IMG/VR virus record: IMGVR_UViG_3300044961_000607
Coordinates: 1 to 30,089 of that record
Reading direction: 5' to 3' (one strand)
Length of the DNA: 30,089 bases
Source: a virus
Part shown: piece by piece, positions 7,566 through 15,204 of the stretch
How the letters are laid out: every line of letters begins with the position of its first letter
How positions within the stretch are numbered: position 1 is the first letter of the stretch
The notes under the pieces: model-generated
Database searches by the model: none
What the model was told of the DNA's origin: nothing
Seen by the model: only the letters and a program-made list of their open reading frames with translations
Program-made: the position numbers and the translations under genes

Positions 7566-8615
7566 ATGCAAACGGTAGCGGCCAGCGTGATTCTGGAAGA
7601 TGCGCATCGCCTGATGGGCGAGGATGTGACGCAGCTCGATGAGCCGCGCCGGGAACAGGAGGCGCGCACCGGTTTGAGTCTGGCCTTGCAGGAAGTATGG
7701 GAAGCGTGGTGGTGGCAGGAGTTGATGACGCTGTCGCAGCAGAATCTGCGCGACACCTACGACAGCGCAAAGACTTACGCGGCGGGGGATGAGGTGTGGT
7801 GGCCGGGCACGAACAAGTATTACCAGTGCATTCAAGCCAGCACGGGCAAAAAGCCGGAGGACACGGAGTATTGGATCGAAGCGAGGCTGTCCTACACGGC
7901 AAATAATTTTGCGGCGGCCTACTATGATTACGGCGAACTGGCGCGTGACCCGGCCAGCGGTGTCATCTATGCGCGCATCGCCAACGGCATCAAGATTACG
8001 GGAGCAACCAACGTGTTTCTGGCGGGGATCGCGGAAACCGTGTTCACAAAATTCCCGGCAGGGTCCTATAACACGTCCGTGATTCCACCGGATGGGGGCG
8101 TGGTGGCGGCGGTGGGCGACTCATGGCAAAACGGTGATCCAGCGACGTATGCCTTTGCTTTTGCCATCCGCTACAACGCCACGGCGAAATTGTGGGTTCT
8201 GACCTCGGCATCGGCGGTGCATAACGTGTATGGCACCAGCCCTACGTTGGTGGGCACCTACAGCGCAGAATACAATTATGCCCTCGGTGCCAGCAACAAT
8301 CCCGCAGGCACGTTGTCGTGGGTGGATGCCGAGGCGCCACCGTCCACGAATTGGCAGGCAGTCAGCCCATTCATTCCATCGCTCAAAACCAATCGCAAGG
8401 TGCGGATGGTGTCCCGGCTGAAGCCCACGCAGACCAACAACCCGGGCGAGTATAACTTCATTGCGACAGCGGACGGCATCGAGTTGACGGAGATTCCCGC
8501 CACCACACCGTGGATTTGGGCGCGGCGCGTGACGCCGGTGCTGACGGGGGATGATTTCTCGGCGACCGCCACCTACACGGCCACGGACGCCCGCGAACTC
8601 GTGTTTGATTCCTGA
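7566..8615 (+). CDS. Putative head-tail adaptor (tail tubular protein A-like)
   Basis: A 349-residue protein starting 1 base after the previous stop. The N-terminus is helical (VILEDAHRLMGEDVTQLDEPRR, then ALQEVWEAWWW), resembling adaptor proteins that sit under the portal in T7/P22-type tails. A CBM5/12-like insert follows at about residues 70-105, with AGDEVWWPG, YYQCIQAS and PEDTEYW. The rest is beta-rich and ends with PWIWARRVTPVLTGDDF, a strand-rich end typical of tail tubular proteins. It lies between the capsid genes and the nozzle gene, though separated from the latter by the export block. Assignment is by pattern and order; alternatives include a tail-side receptor-binding protein. 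Confidence 0.5.
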   Translation: MQTVAASVILEDAHRLMGEDVTQLDEPRREQEARTGLSLALQEVWEAWWWQELMTLSQQNLRDTYDSAKTYAAGDEVWWPGTNKYYQCIQASTGKKPEDTEYWIEARLSYTANNFAAAYYDYGELARDPASGVIYARIANGIKITGATNVFLAGIAETVFTKFPAGSYNTSVIPPDGGVVAAVGDSWQNGDPATYAFAFAIRYNATAKLWVLTSASAVHNVYGTSPTLVGTYSAEYNYALGASNNPAGTLSWVDAEAPPSTNWQAVSPFIPSLKTNRKVRMVSRLKPTQTNNPGEYNFIATADGIELTEIPATTPWIWARRVTPVLTGDDFSATATYTATDARELVFDS

Positions 8616-8637
8616 TCAGCGACAACCCATTGAAGCT

Positions 8638-8937
8638 ATGGCCCAATTCCTCAAAACCACAACGACAACGGCCGGACCAACGCCGCTTTCCAGCACGCTG
8701 CTCACGTGCCGCAAATTCTCGCTCATTGCCGCCAAGGGGCTGAACGGTCCCAGCGCCAGCCCGAATGCGGGCGTGGTGTTCATTGGGCAATCGGCGACCG
8801 CCGGGCAACAGCCTATTGAGATGAGTCCGGGCGATGAACGCAGCTTTGGTGACGCCAACGGGCCGTTGATGGACCTGAGCAAATTCTACCTGACCGTGGC
8901 CACGAGTGGCGACGGTGTGGTGGTCATTTACCACTGA
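8638..8937 (+). CDS. Small beta-rich virion protein, hypothetical
   Basis: A 99-residue protein. The frame is open upstream into the previous gene, but the ATG at 8638 lies 22 bases after that gene's stop and is the sensible start. The protein begins with a Thr-rich stretch (FLKTTTTTAGP), then short strands: FSLIAAKG, GVVFIGQSAT, PIEMSPGDERSF, KFYLTVATSGDGVVVIYH. Small single-domain beta proteins like this recur near tail genes in podoviruses as minor structural components. No enzymatic motif is seen. Function is inferred from position only. Confidence 0.6.
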   Translation: MAQFLKTTTTTAGPTPLSSTLLTCRKFSLIAAKGLNGPSASPNAGVVFIGQSATAGQQPIEMSPGDERSFGDANGPLMDLSKFYLTVATSGDGVVVIYH

Positions 8938-8943
8938 CACAGT

Positions 8944-10212
8944 ATGCAAGGCACGTATCGCGTGACGTTGGGCGGCGCCGCCCGTGGGCGGTGGGTGCGA
9001 TGGGTGGCGGTCGTGTGTGCCCTGGGGGCGGGCGCCGGCATGGCGCAAGAACGCGAGATCAACACCACGCCGTTCACCCGCACCTTTCTGCGCGCGACCA
9101 ATCCCTTGAGCGCGGCGGCTGCCCTGGGCTTTTCCACGAATGTAACGGTCGGCACGAACATCACGGTAACGACCTCGAACATCTATACGAGTTTTGACGT
9201 GCCATTCCTGACCATTGGCCAGGGGACCAATACGATGACCCTGACCCCGACCAACGGCAGCCTGGTGGCGGACGTGCCGTGGTATTTCCCCGAGGCCTCG
9301 GCGGGGGCTATCACGCTCGGCGGCGTGCGGCGCACGACCTGGCCGGAAGGCGGCACCAACATTTACACCGTGGGCAGCTTCAGCGGGGGAATCGTCCTTT
9401 ACACTTCGTTCCAAACAAACTTTGCGACCGTCGCCAGCCTGACGAACCTTGGCCTGTTCACGAACGGCTGGTTTGACGCCTCGTGGACCAGCACCAACGG
9501 CGCTGCGCTTGGCCTGGAAGCCTCCACCAACGGGGTGGACTGGTCCCAGGCAGAGGCCGGCACGAACAGCGTTTATTTGCGCCTAGTCGTTTCCCTGGGG
9601 TCGCCGGGGGGCGGCACCCCGGCGGTAAGCAACATGGTTATTCGCTCCATCGCGAACAAGGAAGCGTTTGGCGGAACCAACGATTTTCGGCGGACGTTGC
9701 TGCTGGCCGATCCGCCCGCTTCCGGCGAACAGGTCGCGAACAAAGAATACGTTGACGATGTGGCGCTACGCCGGGCCATGAGCTGGTCCACTCACCCCGC
9801 CGCTGCCCCCGTGCGCCTCCTCGGCCAGGAACTCCAGATCAGCGGCGAGTGGGCCATTCGCACGCTCGTAGTCAGCAACGAGCTGCGCGCCGTGCTCCAG
9901 TTCGGCGGGGCGACCATTGCGGAATTTTCCCCCGGCTTCACGGCGTTGACCAACGCCACGATTGACCCGGCCACTAACACGGCCTGGCTGACGCTGCGCG
10001 TCCCCACAAACGGCCTAACTCTGCCGTTGCGCGTGCTGATGGCAACGAACTTCACCACCGGCCCGTGGCGCTACGTTACCGCCACCAACGGCACCGCCGG
10101 GACCAACTACACCCTGAACGTCCCGCGCTCCCTGGTGCCGGATACGGCGTTTTTCTACGTCGGACGATCCAACGCGCCCGCCTACCGGCTGCCGGCGCTC
10201 ACCCTGCCATGA
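8944..10212 (+). CDS. Tail-fibre-like protein with an N-terminal signal peptide
   Basis: A 422-residue protein. Residues about 14-34 form a classical Sec signal: RGR-W-VR, then a hydrophobic core WVAVVCALGAGAG, then AGMAQE with probable cleavage after the Ala before Q. The mature part is beta-rich and loaded with Thr-Asn pairs, typical of exported Verrucomicrobiota proteins. Around residues 255-275 it has ADPPASGEQVANKEYVDD, matching the tail-fibre and collar motif that ends in NKxYVD. A signal peptide on a tail-fibre-like protein is odd, because virion proteins normally assemble in the cytoplasm. It may instead be an exported surface protein built from fibre modules. Its stop overlaps the next start as ATGA. 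It opens the exported-protein block. Confidence 0.65.
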   Translation: MQGTYRVTLGGAARGRWVRWVAVVCALGAGAGMAQEREINTTPFTRTFLRATNPLSAAAALGFSTNVTVGTNITVTTSNIYTSFDVPFLTIGQGTNTMTLTPTNGSLVADVPWYFPEASAGAITLGGVRRTTWPEGGTNIYTVGSFSGGIVLYTSFQTNFATVASLTNLGLFTNGWFDASWTSTNGAALGLEASTNGVDWSQAEAGTNSVYLRLVVSLGSPGGGTPAVSNMVIRSIANKEAFGGTNDFRRTLLLADPPASGEQVANKEYVDDVALRRAMSWSTHPAAAPVRLLGQELQISGEWAIRTLVVSNELRAVLQFGGATIAEFSPGFTALTNATIDPATNTAWLTLRVPTNGLTLPLRVLMATNFTTGPWRYVTATNGTAGTNYTLNVPRSLVPDTAFFYVGRSNAPAYRLPALTLP

Positions 10213-11117
10213 AACGTCGCGGCATAGCCTTTTTGAAGGCCAGCGCCTGGTATCTGGCCGCGCTCGCCTTGTGGCTTGGGCTGCTGCTCTCTGCGTCCGG
10301 CCAGTGGTTTGCCTACCGAACGCACTTCACGCACCACCCGGCCACCTACACGCCACCAGGAAGCCTCGCCCATCACCTGTGGACAAACTGGACGGCCCGC
10401 ACCAACGGACGCACGCCCGCGCTCCTGGCCAGCGTCACCAGCACGTCCGCCACCTGGAACACCAACTGGTTTTTCTACGGCGCGAGCAACTTTACGGCCC
10501 AGACGATCCACCGGACCAACACCGTGGACCATTACAGCCGGTTCCGCTGCACGGTGATTTCTCCCGTCCTGCTGCTCCAATGTGCCCATGCGTTCAACAT
10601 CGCCGCCGGCACGAGCGGAACGAATCTCGGCGTGGGCCAGTGGTTCAGCGTGCTGGACCCGACCAACGGGCTGCACTGGCGGCGCGTGGCGCACTCCCTG
10701 GGCCGCAGGGTCACGGACGATTACATCCTGTTTGCCATCACAAATCCGCTACCGGCGGAAGTGGGGGCGATGCGGGTAGCCCACTATCAGACCGTGACCA
10801 ACAAGCTGGGATTTCCGTTTGGCTTTGGACCACAAGTGCCGATCACATCTCTCTGTCAGCATTACCTGAACATCGGGGCGCTGGGGTTTTACCTGGACGG
10901 CCACGGTGTGGAGGACGGCGACAGTGGCAGCCCCACCGTCCTGCTAATCGGGGACGAACTGGTTTCCGTGCCGTGGGGTTTAACGTCGGCCTCCGTGTCA
11001 AATTTGACGCAATTTCTGGCGGACGTGAACACGTTGACCACGCTGGCCGGCTTCAGCACCAACACCTATCCGGTGCGGATCGCCAACCTGTCCGAATGGA
11101 ATCCACCTACACCATGA
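10209..11117 (+). CDS. Secreted trypsin-fold serine protease
   Basis: A 302-residue protein beginning at the ATGA overlap at 10209. Residues 1-35 are an N-terminal signal or anchor: MKRR, then LAALALWLGLLLSASGQ. The chymotrypsin-like triad is visible: His127 in ISPVLLLQCAHA, Asp171 in TDDYILFA (fitting the D-I-A-L motif) and Ser239 in GDSGSP. The spacing of 44 and 68 residues is short but acceptable for a compact S1-type enzyme. The likely activity is hydrolysis of peptide bonds outside the cytoplasm. It is followed by an Fn3 lipoprotein overlapping by 4 bases, so the two are probably coupled. Possible roles include cleavage of cell-surface proteins during lysis or entry, processing of a virion protein, or exclusion of other phages. 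The protease call is strong; the role is unknown. Confidence 0.8.
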   Translation: MKRRGIAFLKASAWYLAALALWLGLLLSASGQWFAYRTHFTHHPATYTPPGSLAHHLWTNWTARTNGRTPALLASVTSTSATWNTNWFFYGASNFTAQTIHRTNTVDHYSRFRCTVISPVLLLQCAHAFNIAAGTSGTNLGVGQWFSVLDPTNGLHWRRVAHSLGRRVTDDYILFAITNPLPAEVGAMRVAHYQTVTNKLGFPFGFGPQVPITSLCQHYLNIGALGFYLDGHGVEDGDSGSPTVLLIGDELVSVPWGLTSASVSNLTQFLADVNTLTTLAGFSTNTYPVRIANLSEWNPPTP

Positions 11118-11491
11118 GCACAACCAGAAGCGGCGCAAGGCCATTGCAATATCTGACGGCGGGGTTGCTGCTGTTGGGCTTGGTAGCCGGATGCGCGGCG
11201 CAGACGGTCACACTGCGCTGGAACGCGCCGACCAACGCCGCCGAAGCCGGGGTGACGGGCTACCGCGTCTGGCTGGCGCCCGCCGGCACGACCAACTGGT
11301 CCGTGCTGGGAGCGGCGGCTTCCACCAACTACGTAATGCCGTTCAGCGCCACAAGTTTTGGGGACCGCTACTTCGTGACGGCGACGAACGCGGTGGGGTT
11401 GGAAAGCCCGCCGTCCAATGTCGCCACCAATCTCATCCCGCGCAGCCCGGAAAACATGCGGCTGAACCATAACCTGTCGTTTCCGCCTTGA
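11114..11491 (+). CDS. Fn3-domain lipoprotein
   Basis: A 125-residue protein starting at ATG 11114, which overlaps the protease stop as ATGA. Residues about 12-28 form a lipoprotein signal ending in LVAGC, so Cys would be lipidated and the protein membrane-anchored. The mature part is one fibronectin type III domain: VTLRWNAPT at the first strand, GVTGYRVWLAP in the middle and FVTATNAVGLESPPSN at the end, the usual Fn3 landmarks. Fn3 domains mediate binding in phage tails and in secreted enzymes. Coupled translation with the protease suggests the two act together at the envelope. Confidence 0.75.
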   Translation: MSTTRSGARPLQYLTAGLLLLGLVAGCAAQTVTLRWNAPTNAAEAGVTGYRVWLAPAGTTNWSVLGAAASTNYVMPFSATSFGDRYFVTATNAVGLESPPSNVATNLIPRSPENMRLNHNLSFPP

Positions 11492-11494
11492 GTC

Positions 11495-11821
11495 ATGGAC
11501 TACACGCTGACGTTGCTGAACTTTGATGCCTGGTTACAATCGTTGCCGACCGGGGCATTGCTGGTCGTGGCATGTCTCGCGTTGGGCTACGTGCTGAAAT
11601 GGTTGCCGTGGGTGGAAAACCGGTTCATTCCGGTGTTGGTGGTAGTGGCGGGCATGGTGATGGCGCTGCTGCTGGCGGAACGCGGCGATCTGCCGCTGCG
11701 CGCGTGGGTCGTGCGTCACCTGATCCTCGGCCTCGTGAGTGGATGCGTCGCGTGGCTGGTGCATAACAAGTTGCTGAAACGCATCGAAACCAAACTGTTC
11801 GGAGAGAAGGAAAACCTATGA
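11495..11821 (+). CDS. Holin-like membrane protein
   Basis: A 108-residue protein with three hydrophobic segments: about residues 20-36 (GALLVVACLALGYVLKW), 44-60 (IPVLVVVAGMVMALLLA) and 74-90 (LILGLVSGCVAWLVHN). It ends in a charged tail KRIETKLFGEKENL. Size, three segments, the NRFIPVL start of the second segment and the GLVSG motif in the third resemble phage holins, which open the inner membrane at a set time to start lysis. Its neighbours are lipoproteins and an XhlA-like protein, consistent with a lysis cassette. The stop overlaps the next gene as ATGA. Confidence 0.65.
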   Translation: MDYTLTLLNFDAWLQSLPTGALLVVACLALGYVLKWLPWVENRFIPVLVVVAGMVMALLLAERGDLPLRAWVVRHLILGLVSGCVAWLVHNKLLKRIETKLFGEKENL

Positions 11822-12231
11822 AGGCAAAGCGTGTGTTTCCACCGGCGGGCGTGCTGCTGGCGCTGGCGCTGGCACTGATTCCCGTGTGGCTGGCCGGCTG
11901 CGGCACGACCGGGGGCGCGAATGTGAGCACGGACGGCACGAGCGTTGGCGGCGAAGTGGGGTGGAATGTATCGAGCAACGCCGCGGTGAATGTGTCCGGC
12001 CATTACAACACGGCGACGGGCCAGTGGATGGTGGCCGTGGGGGTGACGTTCCGCGAAACGCCGCCGCCGGATGTGATTGCGGCCCTGGAGGCGGCGGGCG
12101 CGGTGCCGGGCAAAACGGGGCGGACGTGGATTTTCCCGGCGGGCATGAAGCCCACCGACAACCAGGTAATCAAGGCGCTGACCGCGTGCGCCACGGCGCC
12201 CGGGGGGTATGTGCTGATGCCGGTCCAGTGA
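11818..12231 (+). CDS. Small lipoprotein, possible outer-membrane spanin-like subunit
   Basis: A 137-residue protein starting at the ATGA overlap with the holin-like gene. Residues 1-27 form a lipoprotein signal with the lipobox LAGC. The mature part is Gly/Asn/Val-rich (GGEVGWNVSSNAAVNVSGHY, then QWMVAVGVTFRE), which suggests beta strands. It ends with a segment that looks like a small globular domain (PDVIAALEAAGAVPG...TWIFPAG). Small lipoproteins next to holins are often o-spanins, but this one is longer and less Pro-rich than usual, so that call is weak. It is certain only that it is exported and lipid-anchored. Confidence 0.65.
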   Translation: MKAKRVFPPAGVLLALALALIPVWLAGCGTTGGANVSTDGTSVGGEVGWNVSSNAAVNVSGHYNTATGQWMVAVGVTFRETPPPDVIAALEAAGAVPGKTGRTWIFPAGMKPTDNQVIKALTACATAPGGYVLMPVQ

Positions 12232-12235
12232 TGCC

Positions 12236-13030
12236 ATGAAAGCCGCCGTCGCCTTTGGCCTCAATCTGGTCAACCCCGAGCATTATCAGGGCTGGGGCGG
12301 GCCGTTGACGGGCTGTTGCCCGGACGCCAGCAGCATGGTGGCGGTGGCGGGGCAACGGGGCTATGACGTGGCAACCAGCCGGTTGAACACTTACGCGGGT
12401 CCGATGACGGCGCTGGGCCATACCATCCCGCCCTACCGGCTGGTCATGGACGCAACAGCGGCCAATTGGATTGCGTTGCACCGCAAATATGCGGAGCTGG
12501 CGCAACCGGGGGACTGCTTTGTGTTCAGCTTTTCGGGTCATGGCGCCCGGAGGATTTACGTCCTCAGCGCCACGGAATCGTTCTGTTTCTCGGAGCGGAT
12601 GATGGATGACGCCGAGTTCAAGGATTTGATGGCGTTGTGGCCGGCGGGCGTGCGGGTGCTGTATGTGCTGGACTGCTGCTACGCGGGCGGGATGCACCGC
12701 AATCTGGGCTTTCTGGGCCGGCCCAAGACGGCGGGGCTGCAATTCAGCCGCCAGCCCAAGCCGGACTATGCGCCGACGCGCGCGGCAGTGCGGGCGGACA
12801 TTGCGATTTGGGCCGCGTGCGCGGCGGAGCAGGTGGCGTTGGATGGCCAGTATAACGGGGCGTTCACCGGGAGCCTGCTGGCGATGCTGGAGCAGCATCC
12901 ACTGGCCGACGTGCCCACGCTGCACGAGCATCTGCGGGGGTTCATGAGGCGGCATTTTCCGAACCAAACGCCGCAGTTGAATTTTCTGGGGCAACGGCAG
13001 GTATGGGCCGGCCGTCCGGCCTGGACGTAA
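12236..13030 (+). CDS. Caspase-family (metacaspase-like) peptidase
   Basis: A 264-residue protein with the caspase p20 fold landmarks. The N-terminal strand KAAVAFGLNLV is followed by LTGCCPDASSM (the L-x-G-C-x-x-D-A motif). The catalytic His is H102 in FVFSFSGHGAR, and the catalytic Cys is C148 in VLYVLDCCYAGG, a DCCHSG-type motif with Y and A in place of H and S. Family members are clan CD cysteine peptidases, usually cutting after Arg/Lys in metacaspases. No signal peptide is seen, so it should act in the cytoplasm or virion. It lies between a holin-like/lipoprotein pair and an XhlA-like gene, where an endolysin would be expected. Roles could be capsid or polyprotein processing, host killing or lysis control. 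The family call is strong and the biological role unknown. Confidence 0.82.
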   Translation: MKAAVAFGLNLVNPEHYQGWGGPLTGCCPDASSMVAVAGQRGYDVATSRLNTYAGPMTALGHTIPPYRLVMDATAANWIALHRKYAELAQPGDCFVFSFSGHGARRIYVLSATESFCFSERMMDDAEFKDLMALWPAGVRVLYVLDCCYAGGMHRNLGFLGRPKTAGLQFSRQPKPDYAPTRAAVRADIAIWAACAAEQVALDGQYNGAFTGSLLAMLEQHPLADVPTLHEHLRGFMRRHFPNQTPQLNFLGQRQVWAGRPAWT

Positions 13031-13048
13031 CGGGAGCCAGAGAGTGCA

Positions 13049-13327
13049 ATGAAAGACCTCGAAACACGAGTGGCGATGGTGGAGCGCGACGTGCATGAAC
13101 TGCGCGAGTTGCGCGGGTTGATCCACGTCATGGACAAGAAACTGGACGTGTTGGCGGCCCGCAAAGAATGCCCGGACCCCAACCGCTGCCTGGCGCTGGA
13201 GCCGCGGCTGGCCAGTCTGGAGGCGACGCGCAACAAGTTCCTGGGCGCGATGGTCGTTTGCACCGGACTGGGGACGGTGGCGGGCGGACTGGTGGCCGCC
13301 CTATTGCAACGGGTGCTGAACTCATGA
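13049..13327 (+). CDS. XhlA-like coiled-coil membrane protein
   Basis: A 92-residue protein starting 18 bases after the caspase stop. The N-terminal 60 residues are a charged helix with heptad character (LETRVAMVERDVHELRELRGLI, then LDVLAARKE). A C-terminal membrane segment follows (residues about 65-88, FLGAMVVCTGLGTVAGGLVAALL). This layout matches XhlA-type phage lysis accessory proteins, which sit in the inner membrane and cooperate with holins. It supports reading the preceding genes as a lysis cassette. The stop overlaps the nozzle ATG as ATGA. A spanin-like or anti-holin role is also possible. Confidence 0.55.
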   Translation: MKDLETRVAMVERDVHELRELRGLIHVMDKKLDVLAARKECPDPNRCLALEPRLASLEATRNKFLGAMVVCTGLGTVAGGLVAALLQRVLNS

Positions 13328-15201
13328 ACCGACATCGCACACATGGTCCGCTGGACGACGTGCCCGAGATTGTGGGGGACGCCGGCTGGCAGCGGGTGGA
13401 CATGGCGACCGACCCGGCGTTGCTGCCGGAGCAGACGCTTTCGGTCAGCGAAAACCTGCGGTTTGATCAAGCGGGCACCACGGTGCGCAAGGGATTGGGG
13501 CGGCAGTTTCCAGCCGGGACCAGCCCGGGCACGATCCTGCACGCGGGGGTTTTCAAGCCCGACCGCGGGGATGACCAGATTGCGCTCGTGACGGCAAACA
13601 CGCTCGTGTTGTTCGCGCCCGGGACGCAGACGCTCACGGTATGCAATTTCCCCGCCGGCGAGACCATTGGCGCGGCGGATCGGATTGACACCATCCAGGC
13701 GGGCGTGGGAAGCGGGACGTTGCCGACGCTGTATGTATTGCGCGGGTTTGGCAGTGACGTGCTCAAGTATGACGCGGGCACCATCACCACGGACGCGACG
13801 TTTCAACGCAGTGAATTCGGACTGTTTGTGCAGGACCGCATTGTGGCCAATGCCGACACGCAAAGCGTGGGGGTCAGCGACTTCCTCGACTTCGGCACCT
13901 GGAGCGTGTTGAACCAGTTTCAAATCCTGAAAGGCGGGGATGATTACCTGGTGGCGTTTCTGCCCTACCAAAAGGACTACGTGTTGATCGGGACACGCAA
14001 GGCGTGGTTTATCGCGTTCTTTGACCCGACCGTGGGCAGTGGGGGTTACACCGGGGCGATCAAGGACAGCAGCTTTCTGCGGCAGTTGACGCGCGAGGCC
14101 GGACCGGTGGGGCCGCGCGCGGTCATCGAGGCGATGGGCTACATCTGGTTCATCACGGATGGAGCCATTTACGCTTTCATGCCGCAGTTGGACAACGAGC
14201 TGACGGTGCTGGGCAAGCCCATCAGCGCGGAGCTGGAGCCGTTGATGGCGCGCATGAGCGTCAAATATGCCCGGCGCGCGTGCGTGGCGCGGTGGGGGCA
14301 CCGGCTGTATTTTGCGCTGCCGATTTCCGACGAGCCGGTGGCGGTAAGCGACATCAGCATCGAAAATTACACGACGCTGGGGGCCGATTTGCCGTTTGAC
14401 CTGCCCACGAGCCTGGCCGCCGGCTCGCTGGCCACCGTGACCACCGCCGCGCCCCACGGACTGGTGGCGGGGGACAGCGTGCTGCTGTCCGGCGTGGTGA
14501 CATCGGGGTTGAACGGCGAAAACACGGTGGCGGCGGTGTTGTCCGCCACGGCGTTTGTCATTGCGTGCGATGTGACCAGCGTGATCGTGGGCAGCGATGC
14601 GAAAGCGCAAAAGCTGGCGCGGCGAAACAACCGCATCGCCGTGTATAATTTGAGCACAAAGGGCTGGGAAAGCGTGGATACGTTGCCAAGCGGTTTGTAT
14701 GCGGACTGGCTGGTAACGGCGGATTACGGGAGCCAGCGCCGGCTGTGGGTGGTGGATGAAACGTATGGGCCGGCGCTCTACGAGGAGCGTGAAGCGGACG
14801 AAGTGGGCGACATCGTGGGCGGAGTGTCGCTGCCCTGCGATCTGCCGGTCGAACTGAGCGAGGCGAATTTTGCCACCGCGCCAATCCCGGGCCGGCTGCG
14901 GACGCGGGCGTTACGGTGGGGCGCGTTTCCGCGGCGCATCAAGGAGTGCGAGGCGCGGGCCACGCTGCCGCCGGGCAGCGAGGTGACGCTGAACCTGCTG
15001 GCGCGCACGCCGAATAACCGTTTGTGGACCGGCACGCGGGTGTTTCGGTCCACGGATTTCAAGGTGGCGGATGCGCCGTTGCGCAAGCTGTGCGGCGAAC
15101 GGGCGCTGGAAGCGCAAGTGGAATTGTTGACCACCAGCGGAAGGCCGACGTTCCGCAGTGTGGCGCTGGACACCCGAGCCGTCGGCGTCAATCCCCAGTA
15201 A
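13324..15201 (+). CDS. Tail nozzle protein (tail tubular protein B-like)
   Basis: A 625-residue protein starting at the ATGA overlap at 13324. It resembles nozzle/tail-hub proteins that form the lower tail tube of podoviruses. It opens with LLPEQTLSVSENLRFDQAGTTVRKGLGRQF, the usual N-terminal statement of bound input coordinates, then runs as a beta-propeller-like series of short strands (YVLRGFGSDVLKYD, YVLIGTRKAWFIAFFD, YIWFITDGAIYAFMP). A typical phage insert domain occurs at about residues 360-415, with ATVTTAAPHGLVAGDSVLLSG. The C-terminal part is beta-rich. The gene order with fibre and internal proteins downstream agrees. No catalytic motif is seen. Confidence 0.7.
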   Translation: MNRHRTHGPLDDVPEIVGDAGWQRVDMATDPALLPEQTLSVSENLRFDQAGTTVRKGLGRQFPAGTSPGTILHAGVFKPDRGDDQIALVTANTLVLFAPGTQTLTVCNFPAGETIGAADRIDTIQAGVGSGTLPTLYVLRGFGSDVLKYDAGTITTDATFQRSEFGLFVQDRIVANADTQSVGVSDFLDFGTWSVLNQFQILKGGDDYLVAFLPYQKDYVLIGTRKAWFIAFFDPTVGSGGYTGAIKDSSFLRQLTREAGPVGPRAVIEAMGYIWFITDGAIYAFMPQLDNELTVLGKPISAELEPLMARMSVKYARRACVARWGHRLYFALPISDEPVAVSDISIENYTTLGADLPFDLPTSLAAGSLATVTTAAPHGLVAGDSVLLSGVVTSGLNGENTVAAVLSATAFVIACDVTSVIVGSDAKAQKLARRNNRIAVYNLSTKGWESVDTLPSGLYADWLVTADYGSQRRLWVVDETYGPALYEEREADEVGDIVGGVSLPCDLPVELSEANFATAPIPGRLRTRALRWGAFPRRIKECEARATLPPGSEVTLNLLARTPNNRLWTGTRVFRSTDFKVADAPLRKLCGERALEAQVELLTTSGRPTFRSVALDTRAVGVNPQ

Positions 15202-15204
15202 TTT

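Noticed and set aside
10209-13030. A bacterial cell-death defence system of the gasdermin or CBASS kind
   Set aside because: Trypsin-like and caspase-like proteases do occur in such systems, but I see no pore-forming gasdermin-like protein, nucleotide cyclase or sensor, and the genes are coupled within phage late genes with a holin-like protein. It is not excluded, but not supported.
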